Shown one piece after another: positions 12,982 to 23,065 of a stretch of DNA of 64,000 nt; the first letter of the stretch is position 1; each line of letters opens with the position of its first letter. The position numbers and the translations under genes are program-made. Under the pieces are notes generated by a model. The model ran no database searches. It saw only the letters and a list, made by a program, of their open reading frames with translations, and was not told the DNA's origin. Location: the NCBI GenBank assembly GCA_951799425.1, contig OX637401.1:31669780-31733779 (forward strand). Reading direction: 5' to 3'. This DNA is from Ilex aquifolium (taxonomy: Eukaryota > Streptophyta > Magnoliopsida > Aquifoliales > Aquifoliaceae).

Positions 12982-14710
12982 GGCAGTAACCCCGTCTTTG
13001 AAGACACTGTACAATATCAAAAATCGAACTGCTCTTGCAATATTTATATTTTAAATAATAATTTAGTTTTTTTAATTATGCAATTTAAAATTAAAATGAA
13101 GAGAGGTATGTGTGGATTAATGAGATTTTTTGACATTGGAGAGTGTGTTGATGGAGTTGTCTGACATTGGGCAGAAAAAAAAAATTAGAATTAATTTTGT
13201 ACCATTGGATCAAAGTAGATGAAGATTGGATCAATCTTGACCGCTGTTATACTTTAATAAGTTGAGACTTCAACTTCCTAGTTACATATTAGATAGATAG
13301 ATATATATATATATTCATTACATGGAATTAAACATTTAAATTTCAGATTTGCAGTAGGCCAATAAACTTCTATACACAGGAAAGGTACGAACATTTATAA
13401 AACACATTATTTGAGCTAAAGACCATCACCATCTGTTATAAATCCCAAAGGCAAGAAATGAGAAAGATCAAAGACTCTACTCAAGCTAACATAAGCAGCC
13501 AACAAAAGGAAAGTCACAAAACCTTTTTTGTAGCCATTCTAAGAACAATCACCTAATCTCAATTAGAATACAGAAGTACTCAATTAGAATATTGAAGCAG
13601 CCAAACAGTTATCAACAACAATAGATAAACTGTACAATGCATTAATCCCAACTATTTGAGGTCGACTTCTCAGCAACAATAGGTACTACTGTACTAATAA
13701 CGGTGCTATCACATTGGCAACAATCCCAACGAAAATAACAGAAACGGCATAAACGAATCTGTAAAATTAAATATTATTTTGGACAACTTCACTCTCCATT
13801 TTTAATTACCAACAGAATTCTTCCATCCCATAACTTGCCACTGTTTCGTTACTTCAATTTTCTAATGTTTCAACGTGCAAAGTCCTTAGCTTCTCATTTT
13901 TGTAAGCCCTTAAATCTCTTCAACTAAGCTCTAAAAGATCAAGCAGTAAACGCTTCTGATCTCCAAAGCTTTCCCCCCTACTTGAGTTTAATAAACAGCA
14001 CAGTTGGTGTACAATTAAAAAAAAAAGGAAAAAAATTGTAACCAGTCCACCCCTCCTAATTGCCGCCATCTATTGGTTTCGCTTGCATTTTACCATCAGT
14101 ATACAATATCTCACAAGTATATCATCCCAAAGAGACGAAAAAATGAAGATTTTTTTTCCATAACATCAAATGAAATCAATTGCCCCAAACATACAAGAAG
14201 CAACCCTAATTATCAATAAGCTGAAGTATCGCATTAAAATTATAAATTCAGAACGACTCTAATCGAAATTATGAAAGAAGAGCAGAAAGCATGCTTTTTT
14301 GTGTGTTCACGAGCAAGTATAGTCAGCCAAAAACTAATGCCGTTTAACGCAAAGCACAGAACTTTTCAATAATCTCAATTCGTACCTGGAGACCCTCCTC
14401 TGTACCCTCGCTTCTGTCCAGAAAGAGGAGGCATCTGGTGGTACGAACTAAACCCTTCAGCACCGCCGCCATCTCCGACACCACCCATTGAGCGAAATCC
14501 AACCCCATCACCATCAGCAGGGTAACGAGGAGGACTATCAAAAGCACGGCGGTCGCGTACGCCACTGGATAATCCGACACGGAAATTGCTAGGGCTGCGA
14601 CGGTACTCGCGGCGGTCGTCCATGGGACCGTCGGAGAAGCGAGATGGCCCTCTTGACTGCCTCTGCGAATCAGGGTTGTTGCCGTACCTATCGCCTCTGT
14701 GGCGGTCCAT
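1..14710 (-). CDS. FCA: Flowering time control protein FCA (3' end cut by window edge)
   Basis: Nuclear RNA-binding protein that promotes proximal poly(A)-site use, including antisense transcripts of FLC in Arabidopsis. Eighteen exons join in phase: 14386-14710, 12586-12656, 12217-12295, 8327-8409, 8202-8253, 5279-5346, 4924-4990, 4295-4374, 4143-4207, 3809-3868, 3529-3691, 3149-3232, 2499-3053, 1748-1942, 1446-1655, 1326-1358, 171-236, 45-90; the final exon lies beyond position 1. The Arg/Gly-rich N-terminus is followed by RRM1 (about residues 118-198; KLFVGSV, GCCFIKYA), RRM2 (about 209-290; KLFVGSL, GCGFVKFS), a Gln/Pro-rich stretch (about 400-584), a WW domain (about 626-653; WTEHTSPDGYKYYYN then WEKP) and a Gln-rich tail ending SLQAAQEWMWKNN. 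The visible protein exceeds 765 residues, near the 747 of Arabidopsis as I recall it. The least certain join is the donor at 1446 (GTCGGT). Identity is secure from domain order, both RNP pairs and the C-terminal motif. Confidence 0.96.
253..350. repeat. 49-bp tandem duplication in FCA intron 16
   Basis: Two near-identical units begin at 253 and 302, each opening CCACAAAAGATTGAATGAAC. They lie in the intron between the exons 1326-1358 and 171-236. No function is apparent. Confidence 0.85.
3427..3464. repeat. (CCCTTCC)n-like microsatellite in FCA intron 11
   Basis: About five tandem units of a 7-bp C/T repeat, followed by a purine run. It sits in the intron between the exons 3529-3691 and 3149-3232, on the side close to the donor. 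Confidence 0.8.
6841..7265. mobile_element. Possible MITE remnant in FCA intron 5
   Basis: Inside the long intron 5347-8201, an AT-rich stretch is bounded by GTTACCAGGATCGTGGG on the left and, on the opposite strand, CTGGTGACGACCAACGATC on the right. The ends are only roughly inverted and I could not define a target-site duplication. Related GATCGT/GATCGC motifs recur inside. This could be a decayed hAT or Mutator-type MITE, or chance. Confidence 0.25.
8410..12216 (-). other. FCA: FCA intron 3 (3.8 kb)
   Basis: This is the largest intron of the gene, between the exons coding ...DKRTGQQQ and GCCFIKYA, so it splits RRM1. In Arabidopsis the equivalent intron holds a proximal poly(A) site giving the truncated FCA-beta transcript and FCA negative autoregulation. 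The relative position and large size are conserved here. Read on the minus strand, AATAAA occurs at about 11820-11825 and 10616-10621 as candidates, but these signals are common in AT-rich DNA and I cannot pick a site. The intron also carries one SINE (9328-9451). I saw no open frame worth calling in it. Confidence 0.85.
9328..9451 (+). mobile_element. tRNA-derived SINE in FCA intron 3
   Basis: The body has the typical plant SINE 3' half (GGTAACAACCTCTCTGCATG, then GATTGCGTACATCCGACTCT, then GCACTAGGCCGCCCTTTTT). It is flanked by a 13-bp target duplication, CAACCAACTACAA at 9315-9327 and CAACCAACTGCAA at 9452-9464 (one mismatch). Orientation is antisense to FCA. The 5' tRNA-like head is short or diverged. 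Confidence 0.85.
12915..12980. repeat. (TA)n(CA)n microsatellite in FCA intron 1
   Basis: A run of TA dinucleotides passes into CA dinucleotides within the first intron (12657-14385). Likely polymorphic; no coding content. Confidence 0.9.
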
Positions 14711-14738
14711 GTTTGGAGAAAGTTCTTCAAGAGAAATA

Positions 14739-14753
14739 AAACCCTAACCCTAA
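14739..14753 (-). promoter_or_regulatory. Telo-box in the FCA 5' leader
   Basis: AAACCCTAACCCTAA on the plus strand (TTAGGGTTAGGGTTT in the direction of transcription) lies 29-43 bp upstream of the FCA ATG. Telo-boxes are common just downstream of transcription starts in plant genes for RNA and translation factors and bind telomere-repeat-binding and Polycomb-recruiting proteins. A role here is inferred from motif and place only. Confidence 0.55.
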
Positions 14754-15566
14754 TCTCTGCAAATCTTGAATGTGAAGAGGAGGAGAGTAGTCTGAAAACG
14801 TCGAAGACGCCAATGATAAGTAGCGAATACTGCGATTTGGTCGACAAACTACACTGAGATCAAGGCAAACATACTTTGGCGGGTCATAACGCCGTCGTTT
14901 CTTTCCGACTTTTCCCCCTCTTAACTATAGGGAAAACAAAAGGGAAATTTACACTTTTACCTCTCAACAAGGCCTTTTTTCATATTATCTTTTCAACTAT
15001 CATATTTTTCACATTATAACCTCAATTATGTGATTAGTTTTATATTACCTGAATTATTAATGTCCATTGCAAAATTAATAGAAAATTATTTCACTTTACC
15101 TCCTGAAACTGTGTTATTTTTTTTTACTTTTCTTGACATGTTTTTGTGCAAAAAAAATATCGATCATCTATATTTGAGACAATATAAAATATAGTAGTTC
15201 GCACGAGAGACTATCATTTCTATCGCTTGCCCTAACTATTCACTCTCAAGACAAGGGTCTCTCTCTTCTATATGGTGAAACAAAGCGCATAGCACTGAAG
15301 TGAAGAAAGCTCAATAAACACACACGAACACGATGCAAGGTATAGCATAAATGAAACTGTAGATTATTTCATGAAAGATATATGCTTTACCTTTCTCTAT
15401 ACTTTTTTTTTGGGTGACTCACCAACCGATCCAACAGTGATCAATTTTAAGGAATAAAGTGAAATTAAGTTGATAATTTAAACGTCAAACTCGTCCTTTT
15501 TTTTTTCTATCCAAACAGGACCAAATTCGTCCTTCTAAAAACAATGACGTGATGCAAAGTTGTGAA
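14754..15566. other. FCA 5' leader and upstream region
   Basis: AT-rich DNA between the FCA leader and the first Helitron end. No gene was found. The core promoter of FCA must lie here, since the Helitron starts about 850 bp above the ATG. No clear TATA box at a convincing distance was identified. Confidence 0.5.
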
Positions 15567-16426
15567 TCTATAATATAAAACAGAACGGGCTTCAACAAGC
15601 CGATCCAACGGTTCCAATTTATTTTATCCAATGGTCTAAAATCATTTCATCCAACCTAACTCAATCCAACCCAACTCAGCCATCACATCCAACTTAACCC
15701 AACCCAACCCCATCCCTTCCAACGGCTCCCTGGCAAGTCATCTATCTCTCTCTCATCTCAATCTCTTCTCTCTCAGTCTCTACACTTCTCACACACCATG
15801 TCACTTCCCCAAAATTGTGCTGGACAGGCGGCGGGGGACAGGCGACGAGTCCCCTCTTCTGCACAAACACTCTCCCCCCATCCCTCTTCTGCGCAAACAC
15901 CATCCCCTCCCTTCCTTCTTTTCCTTCTTTTCCAGCGACATCTCCAAACCCTTGGTCCCTCTCTCCCTGTTCAGTGTACTGCTCTAATTTCTCAATGGTT
16001 TCATCCTTTTTCTGAGGGTAAACTATCGATTTTTTTGTTGGAGTCCATTTATTCGAGCATTGAGTGGATTTCAGGTATTTTTTTACTTCAAAGAAAGCAT
16101 CTATATTTTGTTTTTTTTTTTGGTTTCCCCCTTTCTATTCTAGACTTTTGTTGGAGTCCATTTATTCGAGGGAGCTGTGATTTTGGGGATTCGGGGGAGC
16201 TATGATTTTACAAAGCTGTAGTACTCCAGTAATTTTGATGTTCTCTTTGCTTTATTATATGTATATATCTATATATGTGTGTGTGTGCAATTTGCTACTG
16301 TTATGTTCTTGAATGTGTTTGAATCGATTATGTAAGACGTTGTTTGTAGCATTCTTTTTCGTTTTTATAAGGCGTGTTGGACTCTAATTTGAAAGGATTC
16401 TACTCTAAGAAGCAAGAACTAACATA

Positions 16427-17178
16427 AATCAGTTTTGCTTTTCTTCTATATGTTTGCCTGTATATTCAAGTTTGTTGACAACCTGGAGCTTATTTTTGAC
16501 TACCTATTTACCTCTCTCCCTGTTTCATGGCTTTGAGTTTTATATTCTGTTTCTATTTTGTTTCATACTCACCACATGTTCGATGAAAGTTTTGAGAGAG
16601 CTTTCCTTTTTTTATTATGGCATTTGGGATGTGGATTTTAATATTTTATGACTGCTTGTGATTGAGGCCCATTGTTGTTCACCCTATTTTTTTTTTTTTT
16701 TTCCTGTTCGTTCTCCATTGTTGTTCATCCTATTTCTTTTTTTTCCTCTTCAGAGTATATGTTGAGAAAGCACAAAAAGTTATTCAGCCATATATTTACC
16801 TAAATCAGTTTTGCTTTTCTTCTATATGTTTGCCTGTATATTCAAGTTTGTTGACAGCCTGGAGCTTATTTTTGACTACCTATTTACCTCTCTCCCTGTT
16901 TCATGGCTTTGAGTTTTATATTCTGTTTCTATTTTGTTTCATACTCACCACATGTTCGATGAAAGTTTTGAGAGAGCTTTCCTTTTTTTATTATGGCATT
17001 TGGGATGTGGATTTTAATATTTATGACTGCTTGTGATTGAGGCCCATTGTTGTTCACCCTATTTCTTTTTTTTTTTCCTGTTCGTTCTCCATTGTTGTTC
17101 ACCCTATTTCTTTTTTTTCCTCTTCAGAGTATATGTTGAGAAAGCACAAAAAGTTATTCAGCCATATATTTACTTGCA
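16427..17178. repeat. 376-bp tandem duplication
   Basis: The block from AATCAGTTTTGCTTTTCTTC to GTTATTCAGCCATATATTTA occurs twice in direct tandem with an offset of 376 bp and very few differences, so it is recent. Inside each unit a shorter repeat, CATTGTTGTTCACCCTATTT, occurs twice. Short open frames across it are a by-product. Confidence 0.9.
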
Positions 17179-17987
17179 TTTGTTTGGTTGCTGTTTTTGA
17201 CAATAAGTGAGAGAGCACTGTTTTTGAAATGTTTGTTGAAATTTTAGTGCTATCTTTTTAGTGGTATTTCAAACTACAAGTCTTTAGTCACAATCTTCTC
17301 TTGGAGACCCATTTTTTAGAATGCAGATCTTTCCACTACGGTAATCTGCTAAACCCCCCCTCAAAATTTCAATTCTTTCTCATTTTGTTTTCTCTACATT
17401 GAATTTGTATGAGGTGATGTTTATCTTTGTTCTGTTTGAATCTTGTGGTTTTTGTTAATTTCCTCAGATAATAAATCTTATGTGAACCAAGCTCAATGGT
17501 AGAATGGTCACAGTTGCTTGGATTGTTACAATGTTTTCCCGTTCAAAATTAATTTATGGGGTGCTTAATGACAAAATTTTTATCTTCTTTTTGGTAAACA
17601 AAGACATTTTTTTAAAAATTTTGTGCTTCTCTTTTTGGGAATATTCTGTTAAATCTGGTTTTTATGGGGTCATTGATGTGCTTTCAGGTATTCTGTTTTA
17701 CCTTTAAAGTTTTTCCTTTGTACTCTCTTTCTCTCTCTCATTCATTCTTTCTCTTTTCAAATTTGTTGGTGGATTTTTTTGGGGTTGTTTTTTTTTGGTT
17801 GTGGGTAGGGGTGGGTTGGGGGGGAGGTTGGTGATTATGATTGCTGACAAAGGCCGCCGAGTAGAGCTGATTATCTAATCACTGATCTATCCCTTTGGCC
17901 ATTTACTTTTTGATCTAATCACATGAAAGCCCTCTCATTTTGATGCATGTGTCATGAGTGTTCAATTTCTCTTTCTTTGTTATGCAG

Positions 17988-18047
17988 AGTCCATTGCATA
18001 GAAGGTTATGGGGTCCTGTACGGCGTCTTGAATCGTTACATCCACAT
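17988..18047 (+). other. Exon-like fragment (unrecognised)
   Basis: After a pyrimidine-rich tract and TATGCAG, a short open frame reads SPLHRRLWGPVRRLESLHPH and then stops. The acceptor-like context suggests an exon carried inside Helitron copy A. I do not recognise the protein; chance is possible. Confidence 0.25.
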
Positions 18048-19163
18048 TAATCTCTTTCTCTTTTGGTTAGCTTATTTTCAGGTTTTATAGTACTTTTTTG
18101 GGTAAGTTTTTTACAGTACTTTGATCCTTACTTCTTAATCAACATTGACAGTAATTATTGCCGCTTTGGTAGTGAGCATGTTTGATCATATTCCAATAGC
18201 GCTTTAGTAGGCGAATCGTATTAGAGAAAAATTGTGGTTACCTCTTTTGAATTTCTTTCAGCTCTTTATGATTTAGTTTGGGTCCTTTATTCAGTGAATT
18301 AGTATTTAGAGCATTATTCGATTTTTGACTTTTAATTTATTTTTTTCGATACCATGTAGAACTTGAGAACAAGATACTCGAGTTGACCTATTTGAGTTTA
18401 ATTATATTTTTTTGTCTACTTTTTTAAGTTCTATTGCATTATTAGAGAACTTGAGAACAAGATACTCGAGTTGACCTGTTGGGGTGCTCGATTTTTATAT
18501 TGGACCGTGCCTTCAGGCTCGGGTTTTTTTGATTATTTGGTAGACAAACATTTGGAGTTTATTGGTTGCGTATCTTTTGATTCCAAATAATTAGGTGAAG
18601 TTTTAATTATTATTTTTCACATAATTTTAATTTATTCCAAGGGCAGGTAAATTCTAATCTTCCATGGGATATTTTGATTACTTTAATCACTTTTTGCAGT
18701 ATCCTTACTCTAAAATCTTTTGATTCCAACATACTTCATGGCTTCATTAGGCTTGAAAATATTAAGTTCCAAAAATGTTGTGCTTATGATATTTTTTTTA
18801 AAATAGGCCATGAAGCATTTTTTTTTAAAATCATAAGCAAATATATGTCTATGCTTGATTTTTTTGCTCGATTTTTAAAGTTAATAAGACTAATTATTGT
18901 ACTTTGAGTCGAGTTTGTTTGATAGGTTTACTTTGACGGTGGAATAAAGCTTTTCTTACTTAACAAAAGACATGAAATTTTTTTCAATGCGACTACCAAG
19001 AGCTTTTAGTCAGATGCTTATAGTTTTAAAATGCATGCTTCATCGATGTACGAAATTTGGCATGTTTTATGTGGAAGCAATTTAAAATGCATGCCTATAG
19101 TTTCAAAACACATGCTTAATTTTATTTATTTTTTCCCGAATGTATGATTCTTTGTGTTACGCA

Positions 19164-19262
19164 GAGCCTTTCAAAGTATGAATTGGCTTATGAAGATTTT
19201 ATCGGTAGGCTTTGTGAACTTGGTATACCAATTGAGGTGGAATATATTATGTTTATCAAAAC
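19164..19262 (+). other. Exon-like fragment (unrecognised)
   Basis: After an acceptor-like TTACGCAG, the sequence codes SLSKYELAYEDFIG and, after a possible GTAGGC donor or reading on, LCELGIPIEVEYIMFIKT. Its codon use and amino-acid mix look more protein-like than the surroundings. It lies between Helitron copies A and B and may be a captured host exon. I do not recognise the family. Confidence 0.3.
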
Positions 19263-19594
19263 GGTACAATTTCTTTGTGTGCTTTCTGCAGTTGGTGACA
19301 TGAAGCGTTAATGTGCGATGTTGAGAAAGAAAATTGGATTTTTTGTTATGAGTTTGGGCACTTTAAGAAATAACATTGTATTTTTTATGTCAACTGTGTG
19401 TTTCTTTTCATCTTTGTAATATCGAATGTGTGTTACATTGTAGTTTGGTTATGAAAAATGTGTATACAAGTTAAAGAACTAGCCTTGTATCTTACCTTTC
19501 ATCACCGGTGTTTATATTATTTGGATGGTTGTAATTTTTTATATATTAAGCTTGGATTGAGGTGTGATATTGAGTCTAATCTATAATCTATAAT

Positions 19595-20372
19595 TCTATA
19601 ATATAAAACAGGACGGCTTCAACAAGCCGATCCTACGGTCTCAAATTTATTCATCCAACGGTCAAGAAATTATAATATTTCATGCCCCCCAAAAAGTCAA
19701 TGATTACGGCTGATCTTGGAACACATCCTACGGTCTCAAATTCATTCATCCAACGGTCAAGAAATTATAATTTTTTTCCTTAATATGTCCCCCCATAAAA
19801 TGTCAACGATTACGGTTGATCTTGATCATATCTTACAGTCTAAAATTCATTCATCCAACGGTCAAAAAAATTAACATTTTTTTTCCTTAATATTTTTCCT
19901 CCCAACCAGTCAACGATTACGACTGATCTTGGAACACAAGATTTTCTCTATCATAATAATTAAATTGGTCAAATTTGTCATTAATATCATCTGTGTAGTG
20001 TAACATTTTGAATTTGTATAAGATACAATGATAATATTTTGATTAAAAAATGCTCATAATTAATTTTAATTTTATTTATTTAATTAATTATCTCAAACTA
20101 ACATGTCTTATACATATCTTGAATCAAAAGTTCAAGATTAATTTTTTTTAATCTCTTAAGAAAACTCAACGCTAATATATTCATATAAGTTAATAATTTT
20201 GTAATAGCTTGTATTAATTAAAAAAATAATATTTTATAAATGATATTTATAGATAATTTTTTGATAGAACATATTTTGGCGATAGGCTTTTTGATAAATT
20301 AAATTTTTAGTTTGTATTAGATTTAACTCGATTTTGATTACATGTATATAAATTAATATTTTTTTAAGTCAA
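19595..20372 (+). mobile_element. Helitron 5' section, copy B
   Basis: Starts TCTATAATATAAAACAGGAC and CTTCAACAAGCCGATCCTAC. Its first few hundred bases match copy C (20373 onward), including GGTCAATGATTAYGACT-like and CTTGGAACACARGATTTTCT segments. It has no 3' hairpin of its own before copy C begins, so it is a truncated or concatenated copy. Confidence 0.65.
19622..19925. repeat. About 100-bp tandem repeats inside Helitron copy B
   Basis: Three units each contain TCCTACGGTCTCAAATTCAT-like and CATCCAACGGTCAAGAAATT-like segments followed by a pyrimidine-rich stretch and GTCAACGATTACGRCTGATC. The third unit is the most diverged. Copies A, C and D each have only one such unit. Confidence 0.8.
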
Positions 20373-20982
20373 TCTATAATATAAAATATGGAAGCTTCAA
20401 CATGCCGATCCTACGGTCTCAAATTCATTCATCTAACGGTCAAGAAATTACCTTTTTTTTCCTTAATATTTCCCCCAATCGGTCAATGATTATGACTAAT
20501 CTTGGAACACAGGATTTTCTTTAACATAATAATTAAATGAGTCAAATTTGCCATTAATATCATATGTGCAGTGTAACATCTCTTGAAAACCTTTCAAATT
20601 AAATTTTACATTTCTCTTCTCACTCTTCACACACACTCTCTATCTCTGGCAGTGGCGGATAGAGGAAGGGTCTAGAACCACCCTAATTTTTTTTTTTTTA
20701 GTTATATATGTTTTATATATTTTTTTGGATATTTTTAATTGGGTCCGCTGTAATGATTTATGAAAAAGAAAATTAATTGGGTCAAACAAGTTGGGTACTA
20801 GAACAAAACAAAACAAAAAATTCATACCAAATCTCTTAAAATTAGCAAACTAAAATTGATTCCTTAGAGTGTTGAAAATTCATTTGGTTCAAAAATTATG
20901 GAATATATAGCAAAAAATGAGTAAAATATAAAATTTGTAAGAAGATTAAATATTATAAAATATAATTTTTATTTGTGTCAAA
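20373..20982 (+). mobile_element. Helitron 5' section, copy C
   Basis: Starts TCTATAATATAAAATATGGA after an A, then CTTCAACATGCCGATCCTAC. It shares its first part with copy B and runs without a hairpin terminator into copy D. The stretch also includes a T-rich region following GGCAGTGGCGGATAGAGG, not assigned. Confidence 0.6.
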
Positions 20983-21155
20983 TCTATAATATTAAATATG
21001 ATAGACTTCAATAAGTCCATTCAACGGTCTCAAATAAACTCATCTAACGGCCTCCAACATCACTCTCAAAACCATTTACATTGAATTTCTACCCTCCCAA
21101 ATCCATCACTTCTCAATTATGTTGCACCGTGCCTTCAGGCACGGGTTACCTCTAG
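20983..21155 (+). mobile_element. Short Helitron, copy D, with intact 3' terminus
   Basis: The 5' end TCTATAATATTAAATATGAT follows an A. The 3' end has a perfect 7-bp stem hairpin, CCGTGCC-TTCA-GGCACGG at 21127-21144, ten bases before CTAG, and is followed by T. These are the textbook Helitron ends (TC...hairpin...CTRR, inserted between A and T). At 173 bp it is minimal; its 3' end may also serve as the terminus of the longer B-C-D chain. Confidence 0.8.
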
Positions 21156-21172
21156 TGTAGTTAATACCCCAT

Positions 21173-21290
21173 CCGGAGAGGCCGCACCCAAATCTTTGGC
21201 CTGGAGAAAGTGGCGCCGACTTCTTCAACCGGGTTCATGTGTTTCGGCTTGAATTTCAGCTCATTAAATGAGCTTTATGAATATCCAGAC
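21173..21290 (+). other. Coding-like fragment, copy 1 (unrecognised)
   Basis: About 110 bp matching 24298-24410. In one frame both copies read ...ESGADFFNRVHVFRLEFQLIK-type protein then stop, with several amino-acid-neutral differences. I do not recognise the protein; it may be a broken gene or part of an unknown repeat. Confidence 0.35.
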
Positions 21291-21841
21291 TTTTCTTGAA
21301 GAAAATGCATGCATTGGTTCGTTTGCTATCCTCCTAGAGATTGAGCCGTCTTCATAGGGCCGGGCCCCCCACGAAATTTGAGGTACTAAACAAAAATTAT
21401 AAATAAAATTCCTTAAAATTTATTATAAATATTTATATAATAAGATAATTAAGTTTTTGAATTTTTTGAGGTATATTTTTCTCCCTAAATTTCACACACC
21501 CAACACGTACTTTTTCCCCCAAATTTCACAAATTCAACACACAGCTGAACACACATACACCCTAACACACACATTATATACACACTCTAGTTATACACAC
21601 ACTCCAATACACGCATAATGTCATAGTTTAATGTACAGTGACTTTAGTCATTGGGTATTACTAATAATTTTAATATAAGATAATTTCATTTGTCTCACTT
21701 TTTCAAGATGCAAAATGTGATTATTTTTTAATATTCACATTTTATTAGTATATCTTATTAAAGCTTTTAATAGATGGATTTATATTTTCTAGTTGACATA
21801 TTCAAGATTCAAAATCCTTGTAAGCAAAACAAGCTGTTAAT

Positions 21842-21958
21842 TTTTTATTTTATTTTTATTTTTTGGAGGGGGATGGGGAAGGGCACTTGAACCCTTGACC
21901 TCAAGAAGACAAAGTTTTCACAATGTAAAGAGTATCATTAGACCAAAGACTCATTGGT
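21842..21958 (-). mobile_element. tRNA-derived SINE, minus orientation
   Basis: Flanked by a perfect 10-bp target duplication AGCTGTTAAT (21832-21841 and 21959-21968). On the minus strand it begins with an A-box-like TTTGGTCTAATGATACTC, then a B-box-like GGTCAAGGGTTCAAGTGC, and ends in an A-rich tail (T-rich on the plus strand). The same family is at 59794-59917. Confidence 0.88.
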
Positions 21959-22356
21959 AGCTGTTAATAAAAAATAGTTAGCATAATAAAAATGGAATAA
22001 TAGTACGTGATAAATAGATAATGTTCAAGTTTAGACTCTTTAGTCATTTTTTAAATTGTCTAATAAATTATACCTTTACAAACAAAATAATTGAATTAGA
22101 TTAGTCATATTAGTAAAAATATAAAAAAATAATTTATTAATTAAATATATTTAATACCTTTTAGATTGAATCTGATGATAATAAACAAACATGTGGATAT
22201 TTTTTAGTGGTATGGGTTATTAAGTATATAATACTTATATTGTAATGTAGACTACTTGGTTGCCAATAGAGAGAGAGAGAAAAATTTGTAGGCTTTAATT
22301 GTGTTGTGATATTTGACAATTTAATGATTTTTTTTTTTGGTTTGCTATTGAAATAA

Positions 22357-22567
22357 GGGGTGAAGACAAATGAGAGTGCCTAGAGACTATTCCTATAAAG
22401 TTTTATTGGTGGGATCATGAGGTCTCTAATTGCACCTATTACTCTTCTCGATAACAAACCTAGTTAGGCTAGCATAGTGATCAACTACCAAACCCCAATG
22501 TGAACTCTAAAACTCAAACCTCCGACCTTAGAATAAGAAGTTCGGTTAGTACCCCACTAAACCACCC
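22357..22567 (-). mobile_element. Au-like SINE, minus orientation
   Basis: On the minus strand it opens GGGTGGTTTAGTGGGGTACT (A box) followed by GGTCGGAGGTTTGAG (B box) and later CTAGCCTAACTAGGTTTGTT. The copy at 37559-37776 matches along its length in the plus orientation. Flanking ATATTTGA words may be a target duplication but are AT-rich and weak evidence. Confidence 0.8.
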
Positions 22568-22741
22568 AACAAAAAAAATATTTGATTGTTGGAGAGACAG
22601 ACTCTTAGGCCTCTTGATTCTAGCTGGATTTTTTCTAAGAATTTCTATATGATTAGGTCTTTTATGTCTAAATTTTTTTAATGGGCCAAAGTAATAGGTG
22701 AAGTTTGGAGGCCATATTTTTTTTAGGGGTTTTTGGGTGTG

Positions 22742-23019
22742 GGTACAATTTTTTAGACTTATTTGAGGAAAAGTGTATGGATAAGTTATTTACTCTATTA
22801 AGTTCAATTTTAATAAAACATATTGTGTTTAGGTACAAAATTCAAATAAAATCAAAACTATTTTACCTAAATACCCTTCCTTAAATTATACATTCTTGAT
22901 TGGTAGTTATATATCTAATCAAATATGTAAAGATTTCATTAAATCCTCTCACTATCTCTCCCCTATTTTCTCTCTCTCCCTCTCTCCCTATTTTCCGTTA
23001 CCATTTCTCTCTATCCCTA

Positions 23020-23065
<46 letters not shown>

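Larger units (their letters stand above)
15567..18525 (+). mobile_element. Nonautonomous Helitron, copy A (degenerate 3' end)
   Basis: The 5' end TCTATAATATAAAACAGAAC follows an A, as expected for A|T insertion, and is followed by CTTCAACAAGCCGATCC, which recurs at 19.6 and 20.4 kb. A 3' hairpin CCGTGCC-TTCA-GGCTCGG at about 18507-18524 has one mismatch in the stem and lacks the terminal CTAG, so this end is decayed. No Rep or helicase frame was seen, so it could not move by itself. The 5' part is rich in CCAACC and TCTC motifs. A 376-bp duplication and two exon-like pieces lie in or beside it and may be captured gene parts. Confidence 0.7.

Noticed and set aside
14344-14847. 167-residue frame overlapping FCA exon 1
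   Set aside because: It is on the same strand in another phase; the GC-rich exon 1 leaves it open. The MDRHRG frame continues into the RRM exons and this one does not.
15798-16205. 135-residue frame beginning MSLPQNCAGQAAGD
   Set aside because: Short, Phe/Leu/Ser-rich, inside Helitron copy A, with no recognisable domain. It could be captured exon sequence but I cannot support a gene.
17485-17520. tRNA-like word AGCTCAATGGTAGAATGGTC
   Set aside because: It resembles a tRNA A box, but no B box, anticodon arm or acceptor stem follows.
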